Source: Primulina eburnea (taxonomy: Eukaryota; Streptophyta; Magnoliopsida; Lamiales; Gesneriaceae). Taken from it: a stretch of DNA of 64,000 nt. The position numbers were made by a program, and so were the translations under genes. Positions 44,035-55,025 of the stretch are shown here, piece after piece (within the stretch, counting starts at the first letter, position 1; each line of letters opens with the position of its first letter). Under the pieces are notes generated by a model. That model made no database searches, was not told where the DNA came from, and was given only the letters and a program-made list of their open reading frames with translations. The stretch covers positions 47,138,342 to 47,202,341 of the forward strand of contig NC_133101.1 in NCBI RefSeq assembly GCF_022965805.1, given 5' to 3'.

Positions 44035-45482
44035 TGTAGTAGCCCGAATTCCAAATTGGGTAATTAACGGAGTAATGGTGATTAAGAAGGTTTAAGATGT
44101 AATTTTGGCTATGGTCATGATCGGACAGACCGAAGAGGGTTCGGAAGCACCGAAGAGTTCGGACGATCCGAAGTGTAGTTCGGTGAATCCGATCATAGGT
44201 GTCAAGTGTTGATCGACACGTCATTTTCCATGCATGTTCGGACGGTCCGAAGTGTATGATCGTAGGATCCGATCATGAGCTGTCAAGAGCCAATGGACAC
44301 GTAGCGTTCGGACGTTCCGAAGTGTTGTTCGGAGGATCCGAACATGGCCTATAAATAGTGCTCGGATTTCCTCATTTTGACTTGCCAATTTCTTGAGTTT
44401 TCTCTCATTTTGGAGAGTTTGGAAGGTTTCTAGGGTTAGTTGTTGGTCGAGCGATAGCCAAGAGCTGCCAGGAGTAGTAGCGTAGCGGCGCCTGAGTTTC
44501 AAGGCAATCGACATCAAAGGGCTGTCGACGGACGAAGGTAAACCCTAAACCTTTGGTAGTACTAGGGAGTACTGGTTTTGCTAGTCGAGCATGGTAGTAT
44601 TGATTGAGTATGCTTTTGATGCGTAGGCTTGTGCTAAACCTGATTAGCGGTGTTGCGTAAGGCTAGGCTTGCTGTGATAGAGGTACGAAAGTACTATCCG
44701 AGATATCCTGGTTGAGTATACATTCATATATGTGTTGCATGAGTATTTGCTGCATTGTTATATGTCATATGATGCATGCTATTATGTCACGAGTTATGAT
44801 GCATATTGCATATCATGTTGAGCCGTATCTCCTTCGAGATAGCCTTTACTGTTGAGCTGTATCTCTTTCGAGATAAGCTATATCTTGGGGCCGCTATGCC
44901 CTGTCTTGTGGACGCATGGACACCGAGAGTACACAGTGGCCGACGGGTCGGGAGGGCTTCGGTGGTCCGGGACATTTTAGGTCCACGTCTGTCTTGTAGT
45001 GGATGCAGTGACCCAGAGGTTGGACCGCGCGGCACTATCCACTTGGCGCCTCTAGACTGAGCATTTTGAGATCCTTTGTGATTCCTGTTTCTTGACTACC
45101 CTGGTATCATATCATAGCATGTGCATTTCATATAGGTTTGTATACTCATATTTTTGTACTGGGCGTTCTTATCGCTCACGTCCTCGGTTTTATTTATTCT
45201 TGGACACCCCATTCCCACGGGGCAGGCCTCAGGTTGGATGGCTCAGGAGGAGCAGGAGGAGGACGTTGAGTAGCTGGTTGGTTTAGTTTTCAGTGTTTTC
45301 CATTTGATTCGATATGGTTGTACTGGATATTTCATTTTGAGTTAGTCTAGACTTCGATTTCGTTTGGGTTGTATAACTTTTGTTGTTGGCCATATTTCCG
45401 CTGTTATCTCTGATTATAATTAATTAAGTTAGTTGTATGCTTAGTTCTTGACTAGTAGGTGATTCTGGAACGGGTCACTACA
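44035..45482 (+). repeat. 5' LTR of element C
   Basis: It runs from TGTAGTAGCCCG to GGGTCACTACA. A TATA box (TATAAATA) lies at 44350-44357, just downstream of the palindrome array at 44104-44345. An ATG-free leader with GAGTTTTCTCTCATTTTGG follows. It differs from the 3' LTR at 44126 and in two adjacent bases near 44895. Confidence 0.95.
44104..44345 (+). repeat. Paired TTCGGA/TCCGAA palindrome array in the U3 of element C
   Basis: Three pair units have the form TTCGGACGNTCCGAA-spacer-TCGGNGGATCCGA, with 5-8 bp spacers of the form GTGTNG, and lie 70-95 bp apart. They are preceded by an irregular cluster at 44104-44150. The last pair ends 5 bp before the TATA box. The same array is present in the 3' LTR. 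The LTRs of the nested copy have four pairs. Confidence 0.9.
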
Positions 45483-45486
45483 TTTA

Positions 45487-45499
45487 TGGTATCAGAGCA
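45487..45499 (+). promoter_or_regulatory. Primer-binding site of element C
   Basis: TGGTATCAGAGCA matches the complement of the initiator-Met tRNA 3' end. It lies 4 bp after the 5' LTR, the usual minus-strand priming site for reverse transcription. Confidence 0.9.
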
Positions 45500-45580
45500 T
45501 GCGTATGATTTTGGGATATAGATTCTGTTTTGGGATTTCCGTTGACCATTTTACCATTTTCCCTATTCTATCTTGTAGCG

Positions 45581-47533
45581 ATGGCTGACCATTTTGATGA
45601 CGGGAGTAGTCAGGGGAGTGTAGGTCGATGGGGTGACCAGGACGATCATAGACGTCATCGTGAGCATCGTCATCGTCGGGATGGTCCTAGGCGTTTCGAT
45701 TTGCATCGTTTTATTCAGATGGGGCCTAAGCCTTTAGTTGGTGGTGAGACTCCCGATGATGCTGAGGACTGGTTAGAGCGCATGGAGAGTTGTTTCCGTG
45801 CATTTCAGTGCACCGAGGAGCAGAAGATAGAGACCCTTAGCTTTCTTCTCGAGGGCCGTGCGCGCAAGTGGTGGCGATCAACTTCTGCGCCGATAGTCCA
45901 GTCCCAAGGTAGGGTGACTTGGGTCGATTTCCGTGCAGCTTTCATGCAGCTGTACTTTCCTCCAGCCCTTCGCCAAGCCAAGACGATTGAGCTCCTGAAC
46001 CTTAAGCAGGGGAGTATGTCTGTTGATGAGTATCAGCAGAAATTCTTTGAGTTGTTACCCTTCGCTCCTCATATCAGTGGCAGTTCTGAGGCCAAGTATG
46101 ATCATTTCCTCCAGGGTCTTAATCAGGAGATCTTTGATCGAGTCACTGTCTGTGATAATCCTACTTCTTATGATGGGTTAGTGAACCGGTGTCGCCAGGC
46201 AGAGATCAGTCTCCAGCGTGGTAGGGCTATTCTTTCTTCTTCTAGACCTCCGAGTACTTTGAGGCCTCGATCTCAGTCATTCAAGAAATCTGGTTCATCT
46301 TCTTCTGGATCTGGATCTCGATCTAGTGGTGTTTTCCGCTTTGGTAAGAAGAAGGAGTCTTGTGCGCATTGTGGGAAGAACCATCCATCGGAGCAATGCC
46401 GAGTAGCCGCAGGAGCTTGTTATCAGTGCGGAGAGATGGGGCATATTAAGAAGAATTGTCCTCAGTTGCGAGGTGGAGCAGGATCCGGTTCTGGATCTCA
46501 GACGACTGTTCAGCAGAGGAGGCAGGGTCAGGCAGTGGGTAGTTCGAATCTTCGACCTCGTGCCCAAGGTCAGGTTTTTGCGCTGAACCAGGATCAGGCT
46601 GCAGATGAGACGGAGAGAGTCATAGCAGGTACTTTTCATTTATGCGGTATTCCTGCTTTTGTTCTTATTGATACAGGAGCCTCTCATTCCTTCATTTCTG
46701 CACGATTTGTTAAGCGTCATAGGTTACCCTATGTTTCTCTAGACGTCATTCTTTCTGTTTCTACTCCGATGGGTCATTCGGTGTTAGCGAAGCGTCTAGT
46801 GATGGGTTGTCCCTTAGATTTTGAGGGTAACGAGTTGACTGCGAATCTTATGATCCTAGAGATGGAAGATTTTGATTGTATCTTGGGTATAGACTTATTG
46901 ACTACCTACCGAGCTACTGTGGATTGTTACCAGAAGCTTGTTCAGTTTCGTACGACTGAAAGCTCTAGTTGGTTTTTCTATGGTGAGGGAGCGCGACCTC
47001 CGATGCCAGTGGTATCTGCTCTGAAAGCCTGTCGTGCTTTAGAGTCGGGCGGGGAAGGCTACCTCATCTATGCGATTGATTCATCCACAGGTAGTGTTGG
47101 TCTAGAGGATATTCCAGTGGTTTGTGAATTTCCTGATGTTTTCCCAGATGAGATTCCTGGTTTTCCTCCGGTTAGAGAGGTGGAATTTGGCATAGATTTA
47201 ATGCCAGGGACTGCACCGATTTCTCGTGCCCCCTATCGTCTTGCTCCGTCAGAGATGAGAGAGCTGAAGCAGCAATTGCAGGATCTTCTTGATAAGGGTT
47301 ATATTCGCCCGAGTGTTTCGCCTTGGGGAGCTCCAGTCTTGTTTGTCAAGAAGAAGGATGGATCGATGCGGTTGTGCATTGATTATCGCCAGCTGAATCG
47401 GGTGACGATCAAAAACAAGTACCCTTTACCCCGTATTGATGACTTGTTCGATCAGCTTCAGGGTACTTCTGTTTACTCCAAGATCGACTTGCGATCGGGT
47501 TATCATCAGATGAGAGTCAGAGATGATGATATT
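45581..47533 (+). CDS. Element C gag-pol, 5' part: capsid, zinc knuckle, protease, N-terminal RT (651 codons)
   Basis: I take ATG at 45581 ([10 protein letters not shown]), not the ATG 17 codons upstream, because the nested copy preserves the same MADHF start. Residues about 60-190 are the gag capsid domain (WWRSTSAP, then [18 protein letters not shown]). A CCHC knuckle [14 protein letters not shown] lies at residues 280-293, with a second Cys/His motif [13 protein letters not shown] just before it. The protease active site IDTGASHSF has Asp364. RT starts near 513 ([15 protein letters not shown]) and reaches [15 protein letters not shown] at 651. There the nested element enters at a codon boundary. 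Beyond 47533 translation runs 14 codons into the insertion and stops at 47575. The product would be a gag-protease fragment without RT activity. Confidence 0.93.
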
Positions 47534-49036
47534 TGTAGTGACCCGTTCCAGAATCACCTACTAGGCAAGAACTAAGCATGCAATTAACCTAATTAACAAT
47601 AATCAGAGATAACAGCGGAAATAGTCAACAAAAATAATGGTTATACAACTCAATCGAAGTCTAGAATAACTCCAAATAAAATATCCAATACAACCATATC
47701 GAATCAAAACAATACCGATAAACTAAACCAACCAGCTACTCAACGTCCTCCTCCTGCTCCTCCTGAGCTGTCCAACCTGAGGCCTGCCCCGTGGGAATGG
47801 GGTGTCCAAGAATAAACAAAACCGAGGACGTGAGCGATAAGAACGCCCAGTACAAAAGTATGAGTATACAGACCTATATGAAATGCACATGCTATGATCA
47901 TGATACCGGGGTAGTCAAGAAACAGGAGTCACAAAAGGATCTCAACAATGCTCAGTCTAGAGGCGCCAAGTGGATAGTGCCGCGCGGTACACCTCTGGGT
48001 CACTGCATCCACTACAAGACAGACGTGGACCTAAAATGTCCCGGACCACCGAAGCCCTCCCGACCCGTCGGCCACTGTGTACTCTCGGTGTCCATGCGTC
48101 CACAAGACAGGGCTGAGCGGCCCCAAGATATAGCTTATCTCGAAAGAGATACAGCTCAACAGTAAAGGCTATCTCGAAGAAGATACGGCTCAACATGAAA
48201 TGCAACGTGCAGTAATAAACGTGACATAATAGCATGCATCATATGACATATATCAATGCACCACATAATCATGCAACACATATAAGAATGTATACTCAAC
48301 AAGGATATCTCGGATAGTACTTTCGTACCTCTATCACAGCAAGCCTAGCCTTACGCAACACCGCTAATCAGGTCTAGAACAAGCCTACGCATCAAAAGCA
48401 TACTCAATCAATACTACCATGCTCGACTAGCAAAACCAGTACTCCCTAGTACTACCAAAGGTTTAGGGTTTACCTTCGTCCGTCGACAGCCCTTTGATGT
48501 CGATTGCCTCGTAACTCAGGCGCCGCTACGCTACTACTCCCGGCAGCTCTTGGCTATCGCTCGACCAACAACTAACCCTAGAAACCTTCCAAACTCTCCA
48601 AAATGAGAGAAAACTCAAGAAATTGACAAGTCAAAAATGAGAAATCCGAGCACTATTTATAGGCCATGTTCGGATCCTCCGAACAACACTTCGGAACGTC
48701 CGAACGCTACGTGTCCATTGGCTCTTGACAGCTCATGATCGGATCCTCCGATCATACACTTCGGACCGTCCGAACATGCACGTGTCCAGCTGCTCTTGAC
48801 ACCTCATGATCGGATCCACCGAACCTACACTTCGGAACGTCCGAACTCCCACGTGTCGATCAACTCTTGACACCTAATGATCGGATCCACCGAACTCACT
48901 TCGGACCTTCCGAACTCTTCGGTGCTTCCGAACCATCTTCGGTCCGTCCGATCATGACTCGGTCAAAATTACACCTTAAACCTTCTTAATCACCATTACT
49001 CCGTTAATTACCCAATTTGGAATTCGGGCTACTACA
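47534..49036 (-). repeat. LTR of the nested copy (3' LTR in element sense)
   Basis: It is 1503 bp, with the TATA box reversed at 48654-48661. The array of four TTCGGA/TCCGAA pairs is at 48664-48960. It is 55 bp longer than the LTRs of the enclosing element, largely through the extra pair unit. Confidence 0.93.
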
Positions 49037-49396
49037 TTCTCCCCCCCTTAAAACGATTTCGTCCTCGAAATCAAGTTTAGAGAATGAACAAAACGAAATA
49101 ACAACATCATTACCCTCAAAATCTAAGGGACAACCCAACTAGACGCTTGGCTAAAACCGAATGACCCATCGGATTAGAAACGGAAAGAATGACGTCTAGA
49201 GAAACATACAGTAACTTATGACGTTTAACAAATCGTCCTGGTCACCCCAACGACCTACACTTCCCTGACTACTCTCATCACCAAAGTGGTCAGCCATCAC
49301 TACAAGATAGAATAGGGAAAATGGTAAAATGGTCCACGAAAAATCCCAAAACAGAATCTATATCCCAAAATCGTAAGCATGCTCTGATACCATAAA
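49037..49396 (-). pseudogene. Residual internal domain of the nested copy: gag start fused to a protease piece and 3' UTR
   Basis: Read on the minus strand, the reversed primer-binding site (49380-49392) leads to ATG at 49297. About 64 bp of gag coding (MADHFGDESSQG) follow. The sequence then jumps at the shared word ACGAT (49232-49236) to a stretch of about 125 bp from the protease region ([20 protein letters not shown]). It jumps again at the shared word TAA (49110-49112) to the 3' UTR and polypurine tract (49037-49050). Two internal deletions with short junction homology therefore removed nearly all of gag-pol. Confidence 0.9.
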
Positions 49397-50899
49397 TGTA
49401 GTGACCCGTTCCAGAATCACCTACTAGGCAAGAACTAAGCATGCAATTAACCTAATTAACAATAATCAGAGATAACAGCGGAAATAGTCAACAAAAATAA
49501 TGGTTATACAACTCAATCGAAGTCTAGAATAACTCCAAATAAAATATCCAATACAACCATATCGAATCAAAACAATACCGATAAACTAAACCAACCAGCT
49601 ACTCAACGTCCTCCTCCTGCTCCTCCTGAGCTGTCCAACCTGAGGCCTGCCCCGTGGGAATGGGGTGTCCAAGAATAAACAAAACCGAGGACGTGAGCGA
49701 TAAGAACGCCCAGTACAAAAGTATGAGTATACAGACCTATATGAAATGCACATGCTATGATCATGATACCGGGGTAGTCAAGAAACAGGAGTCACAAAAG
49801 GATCTCAACAATGCTCAGTCTAGAGGCGCCAAGTGGATAGTGCCGCGCGGTACACCTCTGGGTCACTGCATCCACTACAAGACAGACGTGGACCTAAAAT
49901 GTCCCGGACCACCGAAGCCCTCCCGACCCGTCGGCCACTGTGTACTCTCGGTGTCCATGCGTCCACAAGACAGGGCTGAGCGGCCCCAAGATATAGCTTA
50001 TCTCGAAAGAGATACAGCTCAACAGTAAAGGCTATCTCGAAGAAGATACGGCTCAACATGAAATGCAACGTGCAGTAATAAACGTGACATAATAGCATGC
50101 ATCATATGACATATATCAATGCACCACATAATCATGCAACACATATAAGAATGTATACTCAACCAGGATATCTCGGATAGTACTTTCGTACCTCTATCAC
50201 AGCAAGCCTAGCCTTACGCAACACCGCTAATCAGGTCTAGAACAAGCCTACGCATCAAAAGCATACTCAATCAATACTACCATGCTCGACTAGCAAAACC
50301 AGTACTCCCTAGTACTACCAAAGGTTTAGGGTTTACCTTCGTCCGTCGACATCCCTTTGATGTCGATTGCCTCGTAACTCAGGCGCCGCTACGCTACTAC
50401 TCCTGGCAGCTCTTGGCTATCGCTCGACCAACAACTAACCCTAGAAACCTTCCAAACTCTCCAAAATGAGAGAAAACTCAAGAAATTGGCAAGTCAAAAA
50501 TGAGAAATCCGAGCACTATTTATAGGCCATGTTCGGATCCTCCGAACAACACTTCGGAACGTCCGAACGCTACGTGTCCATTGGCTCTTGACAGCTCATG
50601 ATCGGATCCTCCGATCATACACTTCGGACCGTCCGAACATGCACGTGTCCAGCTGCTCTTGACACCTCATGATCGGATCCACCGAACCTACACTTCGGAA
50701 CGTCCGAACTCCCACGTGTCGATCAACTCTTGACACCTAATGATCGGATCCACCGAACTCACTTCGGACCTTCCGAACTCTTCGGTGCTTCCGAACCATC
50801 TTCGGTCCGTCCGATCATGACTCGGTCAAAATTACACCTTAAACCTTCTTAATCACCATTACTCCGTTAATTACCCAATTTGGAATTCGGGCTACTACA
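49397..50899 (-). repeat. LTR of the nested copy (5' LTR in element sense)
   Basis: It is 1503 bp and nearly identical to 47534-49036. The four-pair palindrome array lies at about 50527-50825. Its outer end ACTACA abuts the ATATT target duplication. Confidence 0.93.
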
Positions 50900-50904
50900 A
50901 TATT

Positions 50905-53373
50905 TCCAAGACTGCATTTCGTACTCGTTATGGGCATTACGAGTTTCTAGTTATGCCATTCGGATTGACGAATGCGCCAGCGGTGTTCATGGATCTGATG
51001 AACCGAGTCTTCCGAGATTTTCTGGATCAGTTTGTGGTGGTTTTCATTGACGATATCTTGATCTATTCCCACAGTGTGGAAGAGCATGCCCAACACTTGA
51101 GGATTGTGTTGAAGATTCTTCGCGAGAAGCAATTGTATGCTAAGCTGAGTAAGTGCGAGTTCTGGATTGATCGTGTGGTATTCCTTGGTCACGTGATTTC
51201 CAAGGAAGGAGTTTCTATGGATCCCAGCAAGATTGAAGCAGTGCTGAATTGGTCACGTCCGACGACGGTGGCTGAGATCCGTAGTTTTCTAGGTCTGGCA
51301 GGGTATTATCGTCGCTTCATCGTGAATTTCTCTCAGATAGCCAGACCATTGACGCAACTTACTCGGAAGGATGTTCCATTTGAGTGGTCATCCGAGTGCG
51401 AAGATAGTTTCAGAGAGCTTCGTCGACTTCTGACTTCCGCACCTGTTTTGGCGTTACCGTCAGGATCTGATGGTTTCAGTGTTTACACCGATGCCTCCAC
51501 TCAAGGCTTAGGGTGTGTGTTGACGCAAAACGGTCATGTGATTGCTTATGCTTCCAGACAGCTGAAATCTCACGAGGAGAAGTATCCCACTCATGATCTG
51601 GAATTGGCAGCTATTGTGTTTGCGCTGAAGATTTGGCGTCATTATTTGTACGGTGTTCAGTTTGAAATCTTTACTGATCATAAGAGTCTGAAATATCTGT
51701 TCACTCAGGCTGAGTTGAACATGAGGCAACGTCGTTGGATGGATTTGCTGAAGGATTATGATTGCGAGATCAAGTACCATCCAGGTTCTGCGAATCTCAC
51801 AGCTGATGCGCTTAGTCGCAAGGTGAGAGCCTCTGCACTTCAGACTTGTGCTATGACTAGTGCCATCCAGGATAGTTGCTCGTTGGGGTTTAACTTCAAG
51901 CATCGGAAAGGTATGGAGAGCATTCGTGTTGCTACCATTTTATCTGAGCCCAATTTGTTCACTCGGATTCGAGAAGCTCAGATGTCTGATCTCAAGACTC
52001 AGAGATTAGCTCGGTTAGTTGGTGGTGATAGTAATTTCCATTATCAGTCCAATGGTCTTCTGTGCTTATCTAATCGGGTTGTAGTACCAGAGGATGACAC
52101 TTTGAGGGACGAGATATTGTCTCAGGCGCATCGAAGCAAGTTAAGTGTTCATCCAGGAAGCAACAAGATGTATAGAGACTTGAGGCTGCGGTTTTGGTGG
52201 AAAGGGATGAAGCGCAGCGTGTATCAGTTTGTCTCCAAGTGTCTAGTTTGCCAGCAGGTTAAGGCAGAGCACCGTCGACCGGGAGGATTGTTGTTGAACT
52301 TACCTATTCCAGAATGGAAGTGGGAGCATATTACGATGGATTTCATTACTCACTTGCCATTATCTTCGAGGAACAGCGATGCTATCTGGGTAGTGGTGGA
52401 TCGACTCACCAAGTCTGCTCATTTTCTGCCGTATAATCGTGATTTCACTTTCGATCGTATGGCTCGATTGTACATTCAGGAGATTGTACGTTTGCATGGA
52501 GTGCCTGTCAGTATTGTTAGTGACAGAGATCCTCGTTTTACCTCACGGTTTTGGGGTAGTTTCCAGTCAGCTTTGGGTACTACACTGAGTCTGAGTACTG
52601 CTTATCATCCGGAGACTGACGGTCAATCAGAGAGGACTATCCGTACGCTTGAGGATATGTTGCGAGCCTGTGTTATGGATTTCGGACCCGCTTGGCAGGA
52701 TCATTTGCCTTTGATTGAGTTCGCGTACAACAACAGCTATCATCGTAGTATTGGTATGGCACCATTTGAGGCGTTGTACGGGCGACGTTGTCGTACTCCA
52801 TTATTCTGGGATGAAGTCGGGGAACGACAGGTAGAGGGACCGGAGTTAGTCCAGCAGGCTATAGATAAGGTTGCAGTAATCAAGAAGCGGATTAAGACTG
52901 CTCAGGATCGACAGGCTAGTTATGCGAACACAAAGCGTCGACCTCTTCATTTTCAACCAGGTGAGAAGGTGTTTCTCCGAGTTTCGCCTTTTCGCAGGAT
53001 TTTGAGATTTGGTCTCAAGGGTAAGCTGTCTCCGAGATTTATTGGTCCATTCGAGATACTGGAATGTGTGGGAGATTTAGCTTACAGACTTGCGTTGCCG
53101 CCGTACCTATCAAGTATTCATGATGTGTTCCACGTATCCTTGTTGAGACGTTATGTAGCAGATGAGTTGCACATCTTACATCCATCTGAAGTTCAACTTG
53201 ATACGGATTTGTCTTACGTGGAGCGACCAGTTCAGATTCTAGATCGCAAAGATAAGGTGTTGCGGAATAAGATCATTCCTCTTGTCTTAGTGCAGTGGCA
53301 GCGTCGAGGCACTGAAGAAGCCACTTGGGAGTTAGAGAGTCGTATGCGTTCGGAGCATCCAGAGCTCTTTTGA
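50905..53373 (+). CDS. Element C gag-pol, 3' part: RT core, RNase H, integrase, chromodomain-like tail (822 codons)
   Basis: It continues the frame of 45581-47533 after the nested insertion, in phase, to TGA at 53373; numbering counts the two parts as one 1473-residue frame. The RT active site VFIDDILIY has Asp700-701. RNase H starts near 847 ([11 protein letters not shown]), with TDHKSLKYL later. The integrase zinc domain has HxxKLSVHPG and CLVCQQ. The catalytic triad Asp1130, Asp1191 and Glu1227 shows exact DD35E spacing. The tail ends [20 protein letters not shown], resembling the degenerate chromodomain of Tekay/Del elements. All catalytic residues are present and no stop or frameshift is seen; the only lesion is the insertion. 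Without a start codon of its own this part is probably not translated. Confidence 0.93.
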   Translation, partial: SKTAFRTRYGHYEFLVMPFGLTNAPAVFMDLMNRVFRDFLDQFVVVFIDDILIYSHSVEEHAQHLRIVLKILREKQLYAKLSKCEFWIDRVVFLGHVISKEGVSMDPSKIEAVLNWSRPTTVAEIRSFLGLAGYYRRFIVNFSQIARPLTQLTRKDVPFEWSSECEDSFRELRRLLTSAPVLALPSGSDGFSVYTDASTQGLGCVLTQNGHVIAYASRQLKSHEEKYPTHDLELAAIVFALKIWRHYLYGVQFEIFTDHKSLKYLFTQAELNMRQRRWMDLLKDYDCEIKYHPGSANLTADALSRKVRASALQTCAMTSAIQDSCSLGFNFKHRKGMESIRVATILSEPNLFTRIREAQMSDLKTQRLARLVGGDSNFHYQSNGLLCLSNRVVVPEDDTLRDEILSQAHRSKLSVHPGSNKMYRDLRLRFWWKGMKRSVYQFVSKCLVCQQVKAEHRRPGGLLLNLPIPEWKWEHITMDFITHLPLSSRNSDAIWVVVDRLTKSAHFLPYNRDFTFDRMARLYIQEIVRLHGVPVSIVSDRDPRFTSRFWGSFQSALGTTLSLSTAYHPETDGQSERTIRTLEDMLRACVMDFGPAWQDHLPLIEFAYNNSYHRSIGMAPFEALYGRRCRTPLFWDEVGERQVEGPELVQQAIDKVAVIKKRIKTAQDRQASYANTKRRPLHFQPGEKVFLRVSPFRRILRFGLKGKLSPRFIGPFEILECVGDLAYRLALPPYLSSIHDVFHVSLLRRYVADELHILHPSEVQLDTDLSYVERPVQILDRKDKVLRNKIIPLVLVQWQRRGTEEATWELESRMRSEHPELF

Positions 53374-53507
53374 GTTGTGCTTTGTATAAGTTTGTGTTTT
53401 CAGTTGTAATCATAGTATCAGTTGTATTCAACAACAATTGAGATGTATTAATGATGTTGTTATTTCGTTTTGTTCATTCTCTAAGCCTGATTTCGAGGAC
53501 GAAATCT

Positions 53508-53523
53508 TTTAAGGGGGGGAGAA
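53508..53523 (+). promoter_or_regulatory. Polypurine tract of element C
   Basis: TTTAAGGGGGGGAGAA lies immediately before the 3' LTR; it is the expected plus-strand primer. The upstream sequence ATTTCGAGGACGAAAT is a perfect inverted repeat also kept in the nested copy. Confidence 0.9.
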
Positions 53524-54971
53524 TGTAGTAGCCCGAATTCCAAATTGGGTAATTAACGGAGTAATGGTGATTAAGAAGGTTTAAGATGTAATTTTGGCTA
53601 TGGTCATGATCGGACGGACCGAAGAGGGTTCGGAAGCACCGAAGAGTTCGGACGATCCGAAGTGTAGTTCGGTGAATCCGATCATAGGTGTCAAGTGTTG
53701 ATCGACACGTCATTTTCCATGCATGTTCGGACGGTCCGAAGTGTATGATCGTAGGATCCGATCATGAGCTGTCAAGAGCCAATGGACACGTAGCGTTCGG
53801 ACGTTCCGAAGTGTTGTTCGGAGGATCCGAACATGGCCTATAAATAGTGCTCGGATTTCCTCATTTTGACTTGCCAATTTCTTGAGTTTTCTCTCATTTT
53901 GGAGAGTTTGGAAGGTTTCTAGGGTTAGTTGTTGGTCGAGCGATAGCCAAGAGCTGCCAGGAGTAGTAGCGTAGCGGCGCCTGAGTTTCAAGGCAATCGA
54001 CATCAAAGGGCTGTCGACGGACGAAGGTAAACCCTAAACCTTTGGTAGTACTAGGGAGTACTGGTTTTGCTAGTCGAGCATGGTAGTATTGATTGAGTAT
54101 GCTTTTGATGCGTAGGCTTGTGCTAAACCTGATTAGCGGTGTTGCGTAAGGCTAGGCTTGCTGTGATAGAGGTACGAAAGTACTATCCGAGATATCCTGG
54201 TTGAGTATACATTCATATATGTGTTGCATGAGTATTTGCTGCATTGTTATATGTCATATGATGCATGCTATTATGTCACGAGTTATGATGCATATTGCAT
54301 ATCATGTTGAGCCGTATCTCCTTCGAGATAGCCTTTACTGTTGAGCTGTATCTCTTTCGAGATAAGCTATATCTTGGGGCCGCTCAGCCCTGTCTTGTGG
54401 ACGCATGGACACCGAGAGTACACAGTGGCCGACGGGTCGGGAGGGCTTCGGTGGTCCGGGACATTTTAGGTCCACGTCTGTCTTGTAGTGGATGCAGTGA
54501 CCCAGAGGTTGGACCGCGCGGCACTATCCACTTGGCGCCTCTAGACTGAGCATTTTGAGATCCTTTGTGATTCCTGTTTCTTGACTACCCTGGTATCATA
54601 TCATAGCATGTGCATTTCATATAGGTTTGTATACTCATATTTTTGTACTGGGCGTTCTTATCGCTCACGTCCTCGGTTTTATTTATTCTTGGACACCCCA
54701 TTCCCACGGGGCAGGCCTCAGGTTGGATGGCTCAGGAGGAGCAGGAGGAGGACGTTGAGTAGCTGGTTGGTTTAGTTTTCAGTGTTTTCCATTTGATTCG
54801 ATATGGTTGTACTGGATATTTCATTTTGAGTTAGTCTAGACTTCGATTTCGTTTGGGTTGTATAACTTTTGTTGTTGGCCATATTTCCGCTGTTATCTCT
54901 GATTATAATTAATTAAGTTAGTTGTATGCTTAGTTCTTGACTAGTAGGTGATTCTGGAACGGGTCACTACA
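53524..54971 (+). repeat. 3' LTR of element C
   Basis: It has the same length as the 5' LTR (1448 bp). TATAAATA is at 53839-53846. It ends CACTACA next to the CGAAC duplication. Confidence 0.95.
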
Positions 54972-55025
54972 CGAACTGAGCTTTCCTTTCGTCCCGAACC
55001 GCATGACACCCTTCATAGGTGCTAC
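54972..55025 (-). pseudogene. Element D pol, further fragment
   Basis: The minus strand encodes GVMRFGTKGKLSS, which continues directly into FIGPFEIL at 44029, showing that element C interrupted D. At 55025 it is cut by the Tat-like LTR; the rest of D is not in the window. Confidence 0.8.

Larger units (their letters stand above)
47534..50899 (-). mobile_element. Nested, internally deleted copy of the element C family, inverted (3366 bp)
   Basis: It is flanked by the perfect duplication ATATT (47529-47533 and 50900-50904). It has two 1503-bp LTRs (47534-49036 and 49397-50899) in minus orientation and only 360 bp of internal sequence. That interior keeps the polypurine tract and the primer-binding site but almost no coding. 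I count four mismatches between its LTRs by eye (for example near 48305, 48488, 48540 and 48628). It encodes no enzyme, so its movement must have used proteins from an intact relative. It is inserted in the RT of an element of its own family. Confidence 0.95.
44035..54971 (+). mobile_element. Young Ty3/gypsy chromovirus-like element C, full length but interrupted by a nested copy
   Basis: It is 10937 bp long, flanked by the perfect duplication CGAAC (44030-44034 and 54972-54976). In order it has a 5' LTR (1448 bp), tRNA-iMet-type primer-binding site, gag-pol frame, polypurine tract and 3' LTR (1448 bp). I count three mismatches between its two LTRs by eye, so it inserted recently. It sits in the pol gene of element D on the opposite strand. 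Without the nested insertion (47534-50899 plus one duplication) it would be about 7.57 kb with an unbroken polyprotein frame. The integrase-order pol and chromodomain-like tail place it among chromoviruses, perhaps Tekay/Del; the lineage is an inference. Confidence 0.95.

Noticed and set aside
44806..45286. Frames of 64-136 codons within the LTRs of element C and of its nested copy (also 47791-48235, 49654-50098 and 54295-54775)
   Set aside because: They recur only because the LTR is repeated four times. They show no coding signature and lie in untranslated LTR sequence.
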